A DNA stretch of 64,000 nucleotides from Micromonospora sp. KC606 (GTDB lineage Bacteria; Actinomycetota; Actinomycetes; Mycobacteriales; Micromonosporaceae). Below the pieces are notes generated by a model, which saw nothing but the letters and a program-made list of their open reading frames with translations, ran no database searches and had not been told where the DNA came from. Of the stretch, positions 51,078 through 60,250 are shown piece by piece. Position numbers and translations under genes: made by a program. How positions within the stretch are numbered: position 1 is the stretch's first letter; each line of letters starts with the position of its first letter. The stretch spans positions 1 through 64,000 of the forward strand of contig NZ_SMKN01000011.1 in the NCBI RefSeq assembly GCF_004348675.1. Reading direction: 5' to 3'.

Positions 51078-51237
51078 GGTGCCACCTCAGTTCGCGACTG
51101 CGGGGCTCGCAAACCCGGCTCACTCCTCACGCTCACGGGCACCACCTCAGTTCGCGACTGCGGGGCTCGCAAACCCGGCTCACTCCTCACGCTCACGGGC
51201 ACCACCTCAGTTCGCGACTGCGGGGCTCGCAAACCGC
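51078..51237. repeat. 60-bp tandem repeat array between nuoL and nuoM
   Basis: About two and a half copies with a 60-bp period (51121-51180 and 51181-51234 plus a 5' part at 51078-51120). The core GCGACTGCGGGGCTCGCAAA and the following CTCACTCCTCACGCTCAC are shared with the nuoM-nuoN array, but the linker differs (GGGCACCACCTCAGTT instead of CCGCGACACCCCAGCT). The array starts at the nuoL stop and ends at the nuoM start. Confidence 0.95.
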
Positions 51238-53169
51238 TCACGGCGACCCTCCGATCAGGACAGCCGCCAGCCCGATCAGCAGGGCTCCGGCGAGCACCGC
51301 GCCCGCCGCGCGGGGCAGCGCCGCCCGGTGCAGCGTGGCCAGTGCGCCGCCGAGGCCGCGCACCGCGCGTCCGCTCCCCTCCACCAGGCCGTCCACCCCG
51401 GCCTCGTCACCGGTACGCACCGTTCGGGCCAGCGCGGTCGCCGGTCGTACGACCAGGGCGTGCTGGACGTCGTCGAGCCGGAACCCACCGGCGAACACCG
51501 GCCGCAGCGGACCCAGAGCGTCCGCCGGGTCGGCGGCGGGCTCCCGCCGCCAGCCGGCCCAGGCCAGGGCAGCTCCGACCAGCAGCAGCACCGCCGGCAG
51601 CAGCAGCTCCGGCCCGACGTGCACGAGCAGCGCCTCCCCCGGTGGCAACGCCGGCACGACCGGGAAGAGCAGCCGGTCGGCGAAGGGCCGGACGAACCCG
51701 GCCAGCCCCAGCAGCGCCGCCGGTACGGCCAGCAGCAGCACCGGCCAGCGCATCGCGGCCGGCGGGTCGTGCGGGTGCAGCAGCGGCAGCCGGCGCTCGC
51801 CGAGGAAGGCACGCAGCAGCAGCCGGGTGGCGTACCAGGCGGTGAGCACCACGCCGAGCAGCCCGGCCAGCCAGACCAGCCAGCCCACCCAGGCCGGGGC
51901 GGGCCCGGTGCCGTCCAGCGCGGCGGCCTGGGCGACCGCGAGCACGGCGTCCTTGCTCCAGAAGCCGGACAGCGGCGGCACCCCGGCCAGCGCGCCGAGC
52001 CCGACCACCGTGCACCAGAAGGTGACGGGCATGTCCCGGCGCAACCCGCCCATCCGGGACATCAGCGTGGTGCCCACGGCGTGGATCACCGCGCCGGCGG
52101 CGAGGAAGAGCAGCGCCTTGAAGGCGGCGTGGGTGAGCAGGTGGAACAACGCGGCGGCGGGTGCCCCGACGGCGAGGGCCCCGGTCATGTAGCCGAGTTG
52201 GGACACCGTCGACCAGGCGAGCACCCGCTTGAGGTCGTCCTGCGCGGTGGCCGCGAGCGCGCCGAGCAGCAGGGTCGTCGAGCCCAGCACGCCGAGCACG
52301 GCCAGCGCCGCCGGGGCCGCCTCGAACAGCGGGAAGAGCCGCGTCACCGCGTACACCCCGGCGGCGACCATGGTGGCCGCGTGGATCAGGGCGGAGATGG
52401 GAGTGGGACCGGCCATCGCGTCGGGCAGCCAGGTGTGCAGCGGGAACTGGGCGCTCTTGCCGGCCACCCCGGCGAGCAACAGCAGGCAGGCGGTGGTGAG
52501 CAGGCCGGTGGTGTGGTCGTGGGCGAGCACGTCGGCGATCCGGAAACTGCCCGCCGAGACGCCGAGCAGCGCGATGCCGAGCAGGAAACCGACGTCACCC
52601 ACCCGGGTCACCAGGAACGCCTTCATCGCGGCGGCCGGCGCCTCGGGCAGCCGCCGGTCGTGCGCGATGAGCAGGTAGGAGCAGAGCCCCATCACCTCCC
52701 AGCCGACCAGCAGCAGAATCAGGTCGCCGGCGACCACCACCAACAGCATCGCGGCGGTGAAGAGGCTGATCTGCGCCGCGTACGGCGGGTAACGGTGATC
52801 CATCTCGACGTCGTCGTGCGGGCCCCGCCGCAGGTAGGCGGTCGAGTACACCTGCACGGCCAGGGCGACCGCCGCCACCGCCACCGCGACCAGCGCGGCC
52901 ACCCCGTCCAGCCGGACGCCCAGGGTGACCCGCAGGCCACCCAGGTCGATCCAGGTGGTCGAGGTCTCCACCGGGTCACCGACCCGGGCCAGCAGGGCCA
53001 GCGCGACGACCAACGCACCGGCAGCTCCGACGACACCGAGGCCGATCGCTGCCCGCCGGGCCCGGTCCTCCCCGGTGCTCGTGCCCTTCGGCGACGGCGG
53101 CAGCAGCAGCCCGACCAGGCCCGCGACCAGCGGTACGGCCGGCAGCGCGACCCCGAGCAGCCCGGTCAC
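51238..53169 (-). CDS. nuoL: NADH-quinone oxidoreductase subunit L
   Basis: 643 aa. The distal antiporter-like subunit with a long lateral helix. Family segments: SALIHAATMVAAGVYAVTR, KSAQFPLHTWLPDAMAGPTP and ALLFLAAGAVIHAVGT. GTG start at 53169 overlaps the nuoK stop by 4 nt (GTGA). Its TGA stop is followed directly by the repeat array. Confidence 0.97.
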   Translation of the reverse strand: MTGLLGVALPAVPLVAGLVGLLLPPSPKGTSTGEDRARRAAIGLGVVGAAGALVVALALLARVGDPVETSTTWIDLGGLRVTLGVRLDGVAALVAVAVAAVALAVQVYSTAYLRRGPHDDVEMDHRYPPYAAQISLFTAAMLLVVVAGDLILLLVGWEVMGLCSYLLIAHDRRLPEAPAAAMKAFLVTRVGDVGFLLGIALLGVSAGSFRIADVLAHDHTTGLLTTACLLLLAGVAGKSAQFPLHTWLPDAMAGPTPISALIHAATMVAAGVYAVTRLFPLFEAAPAALAVLGVLGSTTLLLGALAATAQDDLKRVLAWSTVSQLGYMTGALAVGAPAAALFHLLTHAAFKALLFLAAGAVIHAVGTTLMSRMGGLRRDMPVTFWCTVVGLGALAGVPPLSGFWSKDAVLAVAQAAALDGTGPAPAWVGWLVWLAGLLGVVLTAWYATRLLLRAFLGERRLPLLHPHDPPAAMRWPVLLLAVPAALLGLAGFVRPFADRLLFPVVPALPPGEALLVHVGPELLLPAVLLLVGAALAWAGWRREPAADPADALGPLRPVFAGGFRLDDVQHALVVRPATALARTVRTGDEAGVDGLVEGSGRAVRGLGGALATLHRAALPRAAGAVLAGALLIGLAAVLIGGSP

Positions 53170-53555
53170 CGTTGCCCCTCCGTCCGGTCGGCGGCCCCGG
53201 TGTCCGGGCCCGGACGGTCAGCGCCGGTGCCGGCGAGGACCGGCGCCGGCGGCTCGGCCAGCGGCACCTCGTCGACGGCCACACTGGCCCGCATCCGGTA
53301 GAGCTGGAGCACGATGGCAAGCCCGACACCGATCTCGGCGGCGGCCAGCACGATCACGAACAGCGCGAAGACCTGCCCGCCGTGCGGCAACGCGGCCCGG
53401 GCGGTGGTGTCGGCGGTGACCAGCACCAGGTTGACCGCGTTGAGCATCAGCTCGACCGCCATCAGCACCAGCACGGCGTTGCGCCGGCGCAGCACGCCGT
53501 ACACGCCGAGGCCGAACAGGAACGCGGCGGTGAGGTACGGGATGACCGGCCTCAC
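53166..53555 (-). CDS. nuoK: NADH-quinone oxidoreductase subunit K
   Basis: 129 aa, start GTG 53555. Three-helix membrane subunit; conserved Glu residues are in LMAVELMLNAVNL and LAAAEIGVGLAIV. A ~30-residue Pro/Gly/Asp-rich tail extends it beyond the usual ~100 aa. GTGA overlap with nuoJ upstream and with nuoL downstream. Confidence 0.97.
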   Translation of the reverse strand: MRPVIPYLTAAFLFGLGVYGVLRRRNAVLVLMAVELMLNAVNLVLVTADTTARAALPHGGQVFALFVIVLAAAEIGVGLAIVLQLYRMRASVAVDEVPLAEPPAPVLAGTGADRPGPDTGAADRTEGQR

Positions 53556-54115
53556 CCGCGACCGCCCTCGTCGACGGCGGCACCCGCGACCGGGCCGGCG
53601 GGCGTCGCGGCGTCGGGGCGGCGGCCGATCTCGGGACGGGAGAGCACGATCGCCCCCACCAGGGCGGCCAGCAGCAACACCGACAGCACCTCGAACGGCA
53701 GCACCCAGGCGCGGAAGACCTGCTCGCCGAGGCGCTCGGCGGTGCCGGCGGCGGGCAACTCCACCCGGGACCAGCGGTACGCGTCCACCAGCAGCACGGC
53801 CAGCCCCAACCCGGAACCCCCACCGATCAGGGCGGCCGGCCAACCGGGCCGGTCCAGGTCGTCGGAGGCGCCGATCGGGGCGCGGGTCAGCATCACCGCG
53901 AACAGCAGCAGCACCACCACCGCGCCGACGTAGATCAGCACCTGCACCCAGGCCACCAGTTCGGCGGTGAGTACCAGGTAGTCGCCGGCCAGCGCGCCCA
54001 GGCATAGCACCAGGTACAGGCCGGCCCGGACCAGGTGCTTCGTGGCGACCACGAGCACCCCGGCACCGACCGCCACCGCGCCGAGGGCGAGCAGCAGCAC
54101 GTCCGCCCCGGTCAT
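53552..54115 (-). CDS. nuoJ: NADH-quinone oxidoreductase subunit J
   Basis: 187 aa. Five-helix membrane subunit. AGLYLVLCLGALAGDYLVL and VQVLIYVGAVVVLLLFAVML are diagnostic, with the conserved Gly/Tyr of helix 3. The start ATG overlaps the nuoI stop (TGATG). It has a short C-terminal tail rich in Ala and Pro. Confidence 0.97.
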   Translation of the reverse strand: MTGADVLLLALGAVAVGAGVLVVATKHLVRAGLYLVLCLGALAGDYLVLTAELVAWVQVLIYVGAVVVLLLFAVMLTRAPIGASDDLDRPGWPAALIGGGSGLGLAVLLVDAYRWSRVELPAAGTAERLGEQVFRAWVLPFEVLSVLLLAALVGAIVLSRPEIGRRPDAATPAGPVAGAAVDEGGRG

Positions 54116-54693
54116 CAGGTGGCACTCCCGTCAGCGGCGGGGCCGGGCCCGGGGCGTGCCACGGCGGAGCTGGTGGGGGCCGCGGCCTTCCGCGCGGCGG
54201 TGGCCTCCTCCTTGGCCGGCTCGCCGTTGCGGTCGTGCGCGGGCGGCGGCGGGACGCTGCCCATCCACTGGCCGAGGTGGTCCTTGTCGTGCAGCAGGTC
54301 CTTGATGTCGTACTCGGCGTACTCGAACTCGGGTGACCAGTAGAGCGCGTCGAACGGGCAGACCTCGACGCAGATGCCGCAGTACATGCAGAGCGAGAAG
54401 TCGATGTCGAACCGGTCGAGCACGTTGCGCTGGCGGGGGCGGGCGGCGCCGGGCACCGCCACCTCCTCCTTGTGCGAGTCGATGTAGATGCACCAGTCCG
54501 GGCACTCCCGGGCGCAGAGCATGCAGACCGTGCAGTTCTCCGCCAGCAGCGCGATCACGCCCCGGGAACGCGGTGGCAGCTCGGGGGCGACGTCCGGGTA
54601 CTGCTGGGTGGTCGACCGGCTGGTCATCGTCTTCAAGGTGACCGCCAGGCCCTTCACCAGCCCGGTGCCGGGAAGACCGCTGCGCTCGCTCAT
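54115..54693 (-). CDS. nuoI: NADH-quinone oxidoreductase subunit I
   Basis: 192 aa. Binds the two 4Fe-4S clusters N6a and N6b: [12 protein letters not shown] and [12 protein letters not shown] are both complete. I chose the ATG at 54693, which has AGGA at 8 nt; an ATG at 54702 lies within that site. The C-terminus has an Ala/Pro-rich tail of ~45 residues. It starts the nuoI-J-K-L-M-N block. Plus-strand genes lie immediately upstream. Confidence 0.97.
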   Translation of the reverse strand: MSERSGLPGTGLVKGLAVTLKTMTSRSTTQQYPDVAPELPPRSRGVIALLAENCTVCMLCARECPDWCIYIDSHKEEVAVPGAARPRQRNVLDRFDIDFSLCMYCGICVEVCPFDALYWSPEFEYAEYDIKDLLHDKDHLGQWMGSVPPPPAHDRNGEPAKEEATAARKAAAPTSSAVARPGPGPAADGSAT

Positions 54694-54798
54694 GCCGCTC
54701 ATCCTGCCCTGTGCCCGCGGCGTGCGCGACCACCACCCGGCTCTTCCCGGCGGTACGGTGACAGGCGGGGAGAACGACGCACCGGAAAGGACCCGTCG

Positions 54799-55374
54799 AT
54801 GACCGCCGCTATGCACGACGAGTTTCCGCCGCCGGGTGAGTGGACGACCGACGACCTGGACCGCCTGCCCGACGACGGCCGTCGTCGCCCCGAGCTCCTG
54901 GACGGAAACCTGCTCATGTCGCCCTCCCCCACGCGACTCCACCAGTCCATCGCCGGCCGCCTGATGGCCGCTCTGGAGGAGACCTGCCCCGCCGACCTCG
55001 ACGTCACCCAGGGCGTCGAGGTACGGATCTCCCGACGGCGGTCCTTCATCCCCGATCTGCTGGTCACCGAGCTGGACGCGTCCGTGCGCAACCCGTCGCA
55101 GTATCGGCCGAACGAGGTCCTGCTGGTGGTCGAGATCGTCTCCGAGGGCTCGCGCAGCATCGACCGGGTGCTCAAGCCCGCGCTGTACGCCGAGGCGGAC
55201 ATCCCGTACTTCTGGCGGATCGAGACCGAGGCGGGCATCGTCGTGCACGCCCACAAGCTCGACCCGGTCAAGCAGGTCTACGTCGAGCAGGCGCGGATGA
55301 CCGACGGCATCCTGCTGCCCGAGCCGTGGGAGATGGACATTCCACTGGCCCGGATCACGCCCCGGGGTCGTTGA
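54799..55374 (+). CDS. Uma2-family (DUF820) nuclease-like protein
   Basis: 191 aa. The PD-(D/E)xK pattern is visible: [11 protein letters not shown], then [11 protein letters not shown], then [20 protein letters not shown]. These proteins are abundant in actinobacteria and cyanobacteria; their role is not established. ATG at 54799 has AAAGGA at 7 nt. It is oriented opposite to nuo and diverges from nuoI, with 105 nt between for both promoters. Confidence 0.88.
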   Translation: MTAAMHDEFPPPGEWTTDDLDRLPDDGRRRPELLDGNLLMSPSPTRLHQSIAGRLMAALEETCPADLDVTQGVEVRISRRRSFIPDLLVTELDASVRNPSQYRPNEVLLVVEIVSEGSRSIDRVLKPALYAEADIPYFWRIETEAGIVVHAHKLDPVKQVYVEQARMTDGILLPEPWEMDIPLARITPRGR

Positions 55375-55477
55375 GCGGACGCCCGCCCGAGTCGTGATCC
55401 GGGCGCTCGCCGGGCCGACTGGTTCACCGTCCGCCAAGATGGGTCACAGCGGTGCAGTCGGAACGTGGGGGGGCGAC

Positions 55478-56503
<1,026 letters not shown>

Positions 56504-56532
56504 CCTTCCATGATCCACTCTGATTGCGCCGT

Positions 56533-56564
56533 GTCGGGGCGTCGGCCGACAGGAACACCCCGAC
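56533..56564. terminator. Hairpin between convergent GST-like gene and nuoH
   Basis: 7-bp stem GTCGGGG/CCCCGAC (56533-56539 with 56558-56564) enclosing the palindrome GTCGGCCGAC. Both flanking genes end here. Confidence 0.5.
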
Positions 56565-56598
56565 CTGGCGCGAATTCGGGGCGGACCTGGGGTGGGGG

Positions 56599-57561
56599 TC
56601 AGAGGGCGAGGCGGACGGCGGCCGTCAGGACCAGCTGGGCCAGGGCGACGGGGACGAGGACGAGCCAGCAGAGGCGTTGGAGCTGGTCCTCGCGCAACCG
56701 CGGGTACGACACGCGCAGCCAGATGATCACGAAGGACACGGCGAAGACCTTCACCAACGTCCACAGCCAGCCGAGCTGCGCGTCGGCGAACGGCCCCTGC
56801 CAGCCGCCGAGGAACAGCACGGTGGTCAGCGCGGCGATCACCACGATGCCGACGTACTCGGCGAGCAGGAAGAACGCGAACCGCAGACCGGTGTACTCGG
56901 TCATGTAGCCGAAGACCAGTTCCGAGTCGGCGACCGGCATGTCGAACGGCGGCCGGCGGATCTCCGCCAGCCCGGCGACGAAGAACACGATCATCGCGGG
57001 GGCCTGCCAGAGCAGCCACCACGGCCGCCACGCCTCGACGATGCCGCCGAGGCTGAGCGTCCCGGCCGCCATCGCCACCGAGGCGGCGGCCAGCACCAGC
57101 GGAAGCTCGTAGCCGAGCAGCTGGGCCGCCCCGCGCAGCCCGCCGAGGAGGCTGTACTTGTTGGCCGAGGCCCAGGCCGACATCAGCACCGCCACCACAC
57201 CCACCCCGACCACGGCGAGGACGAAGAAGAGGCCGATGTCCAGCGGCTGCCCGACCAGGTCGTCCGGGCCGAGCGGGATCACCAGCAGCACCAGCAGGTA
57301 GGGCACGAGCGCCACCACCGGTGCGAGCCGGAACACCGGCCGGTCCGCCTCGCGCGGCGTGATGTCCTCCTTCTGCACGAACTTGACCCCGTCGGCGATC
57401 AGCTGCGCCCAGCCGTGGAAGCCGCCGGCGTACATCGGGCCGAGCCGGCCCTGCATGTGCGCCATCACCTTGTGCTCGGCCTGCCCGACCACCAGCGGCA
57501 GCGTGAGGAAGGCGACCAGCACGCCGCCGACCCGGACCACCAACTCCAACCAGGTCGGCAT
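56599..57561 (-). CDS. nuoH: NADH-quinone oxidoreductase subunit H
   Basis: 320 aa. Membrane subunit that forms the quinone chamber with NuoB and NuoD. Typical segments: EHKVMAHMQGRLGPMYAG, DGVKFVQKEDITP, RPPFDMPVADSELVFGYMTE. Start ATG overlaps the nuoC stop (TGATG). Shorter than many actinobacterial NuoH (~400 aa) because it lacks a C-terminal tail. Confidence 0.97.
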   Translation of the reverse strand: MPTWLELVVRVGGVLVAFLTLPLVVGQAEHKVMAHMQGRLGPMYAGGFHGWAQLIADGVKFVQKEDITPREADRPVFRLAPVVALVPYLLVLLVIPLGPDDLVGQPLDIGLFFVLAVVGVGVVAVLMSAWASANKYSLLGGLRGAAQLLGYELPLVLAAASVAMAAGTLSLGGIVEAWRPWWLLWQAPAMIVFFVAGLAEIRRPPFDMPVADSELVFGYMTEYTGLRFAFFLLAEYVGIVVIAALTTVLFLGGWQGPFADAQLGWLWTLVKVFAVSFVIIWLRVSYPRLREDQLQRLCWLVLVPVALAQLVLTAAVRLAL

Positions 57562-58280
57562 CAGGCCGTACCCCCTTCGGCGCCGCCCTCGGCGGGCCGC
57601 ACCGCACGGGTGCCCGGGGCCGGCCGGGCGGGCCGCTCCCGCGCCGGGCGGGCCGGGGCGCCGCCACGCGGGCCCTCGCCCGCACCGGCCGCGCCCGCCG
57701 GGGTGGGCGTGCTGCCCCACTCACCTGGTGCCGGCACGCCGGGCGGGCGGACGGCACGGCGGCCGCCACCGGCCTCGGACTCGCCCGGCTCCTTCGCCCC
57801 CGGCCACGGCTTGGCCACCCGGGAGGCGAGCACGAACTCCTTGCGCAGTGGGTGCCCCTCGAACTCCGGCGGCAGCAGCAGCGGGGCGAGCCCGGGATGG
57901 CCGGTGAAGTCGATGCCGAACATCTCGTGGGTCTCCCGCTCGTGCCAGGCCGCGCCGGGGTACAGGCCCACCACCGAGACCACGGACGGCGACTCGCGTG
58001 GCACCCGGGTCCGCAGCAACACGCCGTGCCGGTGCCGGGTCGACCACAGGTGCGCCACCACGTCGAACCCGGTGACCAACTCGTCCACCGCCGAGAGCCA
58101 GTCGAAGAAGTCGCAGGCCAGCTCGGCGTCGTCCCGGGCCGCCCGCAGCGCGTCGGCCCAGCTCGACGGCGGCACGTCCACGGTGGCCCGGGCGTACCCC
58201 TGGCCGCCGGAGACCGACGCGGTGCCCTCGACCGGCGCGAGCAGCGCGACCACCCGTCGGCCGACCTCTTCCGGAGTCAT
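57561..58280 (-). CDS. nuoC: NADH-quinone oxidoreductase subunit C
   Basis: 239 aa. Peripheral subunit. The NuoC signature AWHERETHEMFGIDFTGHPG is at about residues 110-128; PLRKEFVLASRVAKPWPG follows. The last ~70 residues are a Pro/Ala/Arg/Gly-rich tail. It is not fused to NuoD, and no nuoD is in the window. Start at the ATG 58280; coupled to nuoH. Confidence 0.93.
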   Translation of the reverse strand: MTPEEVGRRVVALLAPVEGTASVSGGQGYARATVDVPPSSWADALRAARDDAELACDFFDWLSAVDELVTGFDVVAHLWSTRHRHGVLLRTRVPRESPSVVSVVGLYPGAAWHERETHEMFGIDFTGHPGLAPLLLPPEFEGHPLRKEFVLASRVAKPWPGAKEPGESEAGGGRRAVRPPGVPAPGEWGSTPTPAGAAGAGEGPRGGAPARPARERPARPAPGTRAVRPAEGGAEGGTA

Positions 58281-58320
58281 GCCGCTGATCCTATGGCCGG
58301 GGACCGGTCGCCGTGTCGCG

Positions 58321-58440
58321 CCGCCCGTCGCGGAGCTCGCCGGCCGGCTGTCCGCCGTCGCGGCGGACTCAAGCCGGCCGTCCGCCGTCGCGGCGCGGCT
58401 TCTGCGGCCGGTCCGCCTCCGCGGCAGGGCTTCTGCCGCT
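58321..58440. repeat. Degenerate 30-bp tandem repeats upstream of nuoC
   Basis: Four consecutive units of about 30 bp (58321-58350, 58351-58380, 58381-58410, 58411-58440) with the common theme TCCGCCGTCGCGGC and a GGCCG or GCCGG end. They lie between the divergent nuoC and zinc-dehydrogenase genes, where both promoters should be. Confidence 0.65.
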
Positions 58441-58472
58441 TTGCCCGGCGGGCAGCCACCCGGCGGGGAAAG

Positions 58473-59528
58473 ATGAGGACCGTGCGCGCTGTGACTGTGT
58501 CTCCCGGGGTGCCTGACTCGCTGCGGCTGACCGACGACTGGCCGGAACCCGCCGCCGAGGAGGGCGCGATCCTGGTCGAGGCACTCGCGGTGGGCGTCTG
58601 CGGCACCGACCAGGAGATAATCGCAGGCCACTACGGCGAGGCCCCGCCCGGCCAGCAACGGCTGGTGCTCGGGCACGAGTCGCTGGGCCGGGTGTTGGAG
58701 GACCCGAGCGGCACGCTGCGCTCCGGCGACCTGGTGGCCGGCATCGTCCGGCACCCCGACCCGGTGCCCTGCCCCAACTGTGCCGTGGACGAGTGGGACA
58801 TGTGCCGCAACGGACGGTACACCGAACACGGCATCAAGGGACTGCCCGGCTTCGCCCGGGACCGGTGGCGGGTACAGCCGAAGTTCGCCGTCGGGCTGGA
58901 TCCGGTCCTCGCCCCTGTCGGGATGTTGCTGGAGCCGGCCAGCGTGGTGGCGAAGGCGTGGGACCACATCGAGCGCATCGGCTGCCGCGCCGAGTGGAAG
59001 CCGCAGACGGCGCTGGTCACCGGGGCCGGGCCGATCGGCCTGCTGGCGGCGCTGCTGGCCACCCAGCGAGGGCTGTCCGTGCACGTGCTGGACCGCGCCA
59101 CCGCCGGTCCGAAGCCAGCTCTGGTCCGGGCGCTCGGCGCGACCTACCACACCGGGACCGTCGACGAGCTGGACCTCGACCCGGACGTGGTGGTCGAGTG
59201 CACCGGAGCACCGGTGGTGGTGCTGGACGCGATGTGCAAGGTGGGGCCGGCCGGAATCGTCTGCCTGACCGGGGTTTCCAGCGGCGGTCGGACCATCGAC
59301 TTCGACGCGGGGGCGCTCAACCGGGCCCTGGTGCTGGAGAACAACGTCGTCTTCGGCTCGGTCAACGCCAACCGCCGGCACTGGGAGCAGGCCGCCGACG
59401 CCCTCGCCCGGGCCGACCAGTCCTGGCTCAACTCGCTGATCACCCGGCGGGTGCCGGTGGGTGAGTACGCGCAGGCGTACTCCGCCACCGACGAGGACAT
59501 CAAGGTGGTGCTGGACTTCACCGCCTGA
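58473..59528 (+). CDS. Zinc-dependent glucose 1-dehydrogenase-like protein
   Basis: 351 aa. Medium-chain dehydrogenase. Catalytic zinc ligands: GVCGTDQE (Cys43) and LGHES (His68, Glu69). The Rossmann motif VTGAGPIGLLAAL is at about 187-199. In the lobe CPNCAVDEWDMC (100-111) the third structural-zinc Cys is Asp, so that site has at most three Cys. Closest to the archaeal-type glucose/galactose dehydrogenases (LENNVVFGSVNANRRHW is typical of them). ATG at 58473 after GGGGAAAG. It lies between nuoC and a minus-strand gene. Confidence 0.88.
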   Translation: MRTVRAVTVSPGVPDSLRLTDDWPEPAAEEGAILVEALAVGVCGTDQEIIAGHYGEAPPGQQRLVLGHESLGRVLEDPSGTLRSGDLVAGIVRHPDPVPCPNCAVDEWDMCRNGRYTEHGIKGLPGFARDRWRVQPKFAVGLDPVLAPVGMLLEPASVVAKAWDHIERIGCRAEWKPQTALVTGAGPIGLLAALLATQRGLSVHVLDRATAGPKPALVRALGATYHTGTVDELDLDPDVVVECTGAPVVVLDAMCKVGPAGIVCLTGVSSGGRTIDFDAGALNRALVLENNVVFGSVNANRRHWEQAADALARADQSWLNSLITRRVPVGEYAQAYSATDEDIKVVLDFTA

Positions 59529-59537
59529 AGCCGGCGG

Positions 59538-60245
59538 CTACCGCCCCCGCCGGGCACGGTCCCGCCCCGCCACCGAGGCGCGATAGAGGCGATACGTCTG
59601 CACGGCCTCGTACGCCCGCCCCAGCTCCGCCAGACCGAGCATCACCGAGAGCAGCGCCGACTTCAGGTCGTCCCGGTCGATGTCGTCGTCCGACAGCTGC
59701 TCGGCCCCGCCACGGATCTCGCTGAGCGCCTGCTCCACGGCCGGGTCGGCCACCACGTCGAAGGCCCGGTCGAAGGCCGGCACGGACACCGTGAGCAACT
59801 GCTCCAGGATGGCCCGCAGCGGCGGTAGCCGCCTCGGGTCCAATCCCGCCGGCAGGCCCCGCTCGGAGAGTCGCGACATGGTGTCGACGAGCATCGCGCT
59901 GTCGAGCAGGCCGCCGTGGCGCCGCTGCGGGCGACGCCGGTGCGACCCGCCGGTCAGGTACCACTCGACCACGTCCAGGATGTCCGATTGAATCCGGCCG
60001 ACAGCCTCGCCCATCGCCGGACCCCAGCGCCGGACGTGGTCCCGCCGGAGGAACCGGTTGACGCCGAGGGTCACCACCAGCGCGCTGGTGGAGAAACCGG
60101 TCAGCCCGGACAAGACGTTGACCAGGTACGGATGCTCCTGCATGGTCCCGCCGGCGAACGTCTCCCAGCCGACACCCGCCAGGAGGCTCGACAGGGCGAT
60201 CCCGAACAGGCCCCACGCGACCGCCCGGGGCAGGCGGGGCGGCAC
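59538..60245 (-). CDS. Membrane protein of unknown function, 235 aa
   Basis: GTG start at 60245. Two N-terminal membrane helices (AVAWGLFGIALSSLLAG and LTGFSTSALVVTLGVN) then a ~170-residue helical cytosolic part (LDSAMLVDTMSRLSERG, LKSALLSVMLGLAELGRAYE). Not recognised. It lies 5 nt after the DUF2252 gene, so probably cotranscribed with it. Confidence 0.75.
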   Translation of the reverse strand: MPPRLPRAVAWGLFGIALSSLLAGVGWETFAGGTMQEHPYLVNVLSGLTGFSTSALVVTLGVNRFLRRDHVRRWGPAMGEAVGRIQSDILDVVEWYLTGGSHRRRPQRRHGGLLDSAMLVDTMSRLSERGLPAGLDPRRLPPLRAILEQLLTVSVPAFDRAFDVVADPAVEQALSEIRGGAEQLSDDDIDRDDLKSALLSVMLGLAELGRAYEAVQTYRLYRASVAGRDRARRGR

Positions 60246-60250
60246 GCCGG

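Noticed and set aside
49336..51123. Minus-strand frame of 595 codons that reads the repeat peptides continuously with a frame of nuoM
   Set aside because: The frame is out of phase with nuoM coding; the open repeat peptide is a result of the 60-bp period, not evidence of a protein.
49381..51237. Tandem arrays considered as a CRISPR
   Set aside because: Repeats are directly adjacent with fixed linkers, no unique spacers of constant length, and no cas genes are in the window.
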